From Bacteroidales bacterium UBA6401 (GTDB lineage Bacteria; Bacteroidota; Bacteroidia; Bacteroidales; UBA932): 15,343 nt of DNA. Below are positions 14,614 to 15,343 of this stretch, in pieces; the first letter of the stretch is position 1; every line of letters begins with the position of its first letter. The translations under genes were made by a program, and so were the position numbers. Where the stretch lies: the NCBI GenBank assembly GCA_002438635.1, contig DJPX01000034.1, positions 1 to 15,343 of the forward strand, given 5' to 3'. The notes beneath the pieces are model-generated. The model did not search any database and was not told the DNA's origin. It saw nothing but the letters and a program-made list of their open reading frames with translations.

Positions 14614-15078
14614 ATGGAAAAAACGCTTGTAATCATTAAACCCTGCGCCCTTCAGCGAGGTCTGGTGGGTGAAGTTCTTTCACGTTTCGAAAGAAAAGGC
14701 CTTAAGATTGTGGCCCTCAAAATGTATCAATTCACAAAAGAAAAGTGTGCCGAGCATTACTCTCATCTAATCCAAAAGCCTTTTTACCACATTATCGAGT
14801 CATCGATGATGGCCTCTCCGGTGGTTTTAGTTGCGTTGGAAGGAATAGATGCTGTGGAAGTGGTGAGGGAAATGACAGGTAGTACTTCTGGGAGAAAAGC
14901 TTTATTAGGAACGATCCGTGGAGATTACTGCATGAGTCACCAAGAAAATATCGTTCACGCTTCTGATTCTAAAGAAAACGCTGAAATAGAGTTAAATAGA
15001 TTTTTCGAGGAATCTGATTATTTTGAATATACACAGGCACTTTTCCCTTTCTTATATGCCGAAGATGAAATTATTTAA
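14614..15078 (+). CDS. ndk: Nucleoside diphosphate kinase
   Basis: A 154-residue cytoplasmic enzyme that transfers the terminal phosphate of ATP to nucleoside diphosphates, keeping the nucleotide pools balanced. The N terminus EKTLVIIKPCALQRGLVGE is the NDK signature, here with Cys11 where many homologues have Asp. The active-site region GTIRGDYCMSHQENIVHASD carries the phosphorylated His115, and ENAEIELNRFF follows as in all NDKs. Length and the extended C-terminal tail fit Bacteroidota enzymes. It follows yqeY by six bases. Repeat A copy 3 starts about 30 nt after the stop; no intrinsic terminator is seen. Confidence 0.97.
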   Translation: MEKTLVIIKPCALQRGLVGEVLSRFERKGLKIVALKMYQFTKEKCAEHYSHLIQKPFYHIIESSMMASPVVLVALEGIDAVEVVREMTGSTSGRKALLGTIRGDYCMSHQENIVHASDSKENAEIELNRFFEESDYFEYTQALFPFLYAEDEII

Positions 15079-15110
15079 AAGATGTTAGCTTAGTAACCTT
15101 CAAAAAATAG

Positions 15111-15139
15111 CCTGCATCATCTTAGTAAATCTTTTTGGT
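15111..15139 (+). repeat. Dispersed repeat A, copy 3 (first arm only)
   Basis: These 29 bases, starting CCTGCATCATCTTAG, are identical to the reverse complement of 662-690 in copy 1. The second arm is degenerate: only TTCTCATCAG near 15151-15160 hints at it. The copy is preceded by CTTCAAAAAATA, as in copy 2, and lies 30 nt after the ndk stop. Confidence 0.75.
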
Positions 15140-15227
15140 CTATATTCCTTTTCTCATCAGTTATGTGCCACCGGTACACTCCTTTTACCATGGTCGAAAC
15201 TGCCTCTAAAAATTCTCATAATGTAAT

Positions 15228-15256
15228 TCGGGAACCATTTCAAAACAGATTCTAAG
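15228..15256 (+). repeat. Dispersed repeat B, copy 2
   Basis: A 29-bp unit matching 12949-12977 at 27 of 29 positions (GA in place of AC before TTCTAAG), in the same orientation. The remaining 87 bp of the window hold only an 11-codon frame at 15295-15327, which I do not call a gene. Confidence 0.7.
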
Positions 15257-15343
15257 TTGAGGATTAAGAACAGGTCTTAACCGCGAGAACAAAGATGAGA
15301 AAAAGAAAATTATTTGCAAAAAGGTAAATCGCTGATGTGTAAA

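Noticed and set aside
15228..15256. CRISPR repeat, because its reverse complement resembles a type II repeat core
   Set aside because: Only two solitary copies 2.3 kb apart, no regularly spaced units in the 87 bp that follow, and no cas gene in the window.
15295..15327. 11-codon basic frame starting MRKRKLF
   Set aside because: Too short and without a recognisable context; it may be chance or a leader of a gene outside the window.

Overview
The window is a stretch of chromosome from a member of the Bacteroidales (Bacteroidota), probably an anaerobe. Three things point there. Several proteins belong to families largely confined to this group (DUF5106, DUF4493, PCMD and fimbrillin-like lipoproteins). 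Promoters match the Bacteroidota consensus TTTG / N19-21 / TAnnTTTG. There are no Shine-Dalgarno-like leaders. I cannot name the genus. No transposase, phage gene, tRNA, rRNA or CRISPR array is visible.

Layout. Positions 1-777 hold no convincing gene. They contain a leftward promoter for a gene beyond the left edge, a structured stretch that may be an untranslated RNA, one copy of a dispersed repeat (repeat A) and the terminator of the next operon. Positions 778-4313 are an oxygen-defence block. Rubrerythrin and a META-domain lipoprotein run leftward. A flavodiiron protein, a thioredoxin-like DUF5106 lipoprotein and a hotdog thioesterase run rightward from a 53-bp divergent promoter region. 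Positions 4308-6518 carry two leftward genes, a ROK-family sugar kinase and a GNAT-type acyltransferase, separated by a clear terminator and a new promoter.

Positions 6577-12948 are the most unusual part: six tightly packed rightward genes with overlaps or gaps of 1-12 nt. They encode a radical SAM enzyme (COG0731 type), a fimbrillin-like lipoprotein, a DUF4493 lipoprotein, two related outer-membrane beta-barrel proteins and a PCMD-domain lipoprotein. This looks like one cell-envelope expression unit in which a cytoplasmic radical SAM enzyme is translationally coupled to a set of surface proteins. I know of no described function for such a set.

Positions 12997-15078 hold a BASS-family transporter and a yqeY-ndk pair with its own promoter. 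The last 265 bp have no gene but carry repeat copies. Two short dispersed repeat families, A (three copies) and B (two copies), occupy the gaps. All A copies lie 30-90 nt downstream of a stop codon in the same orientation relative to transcription.
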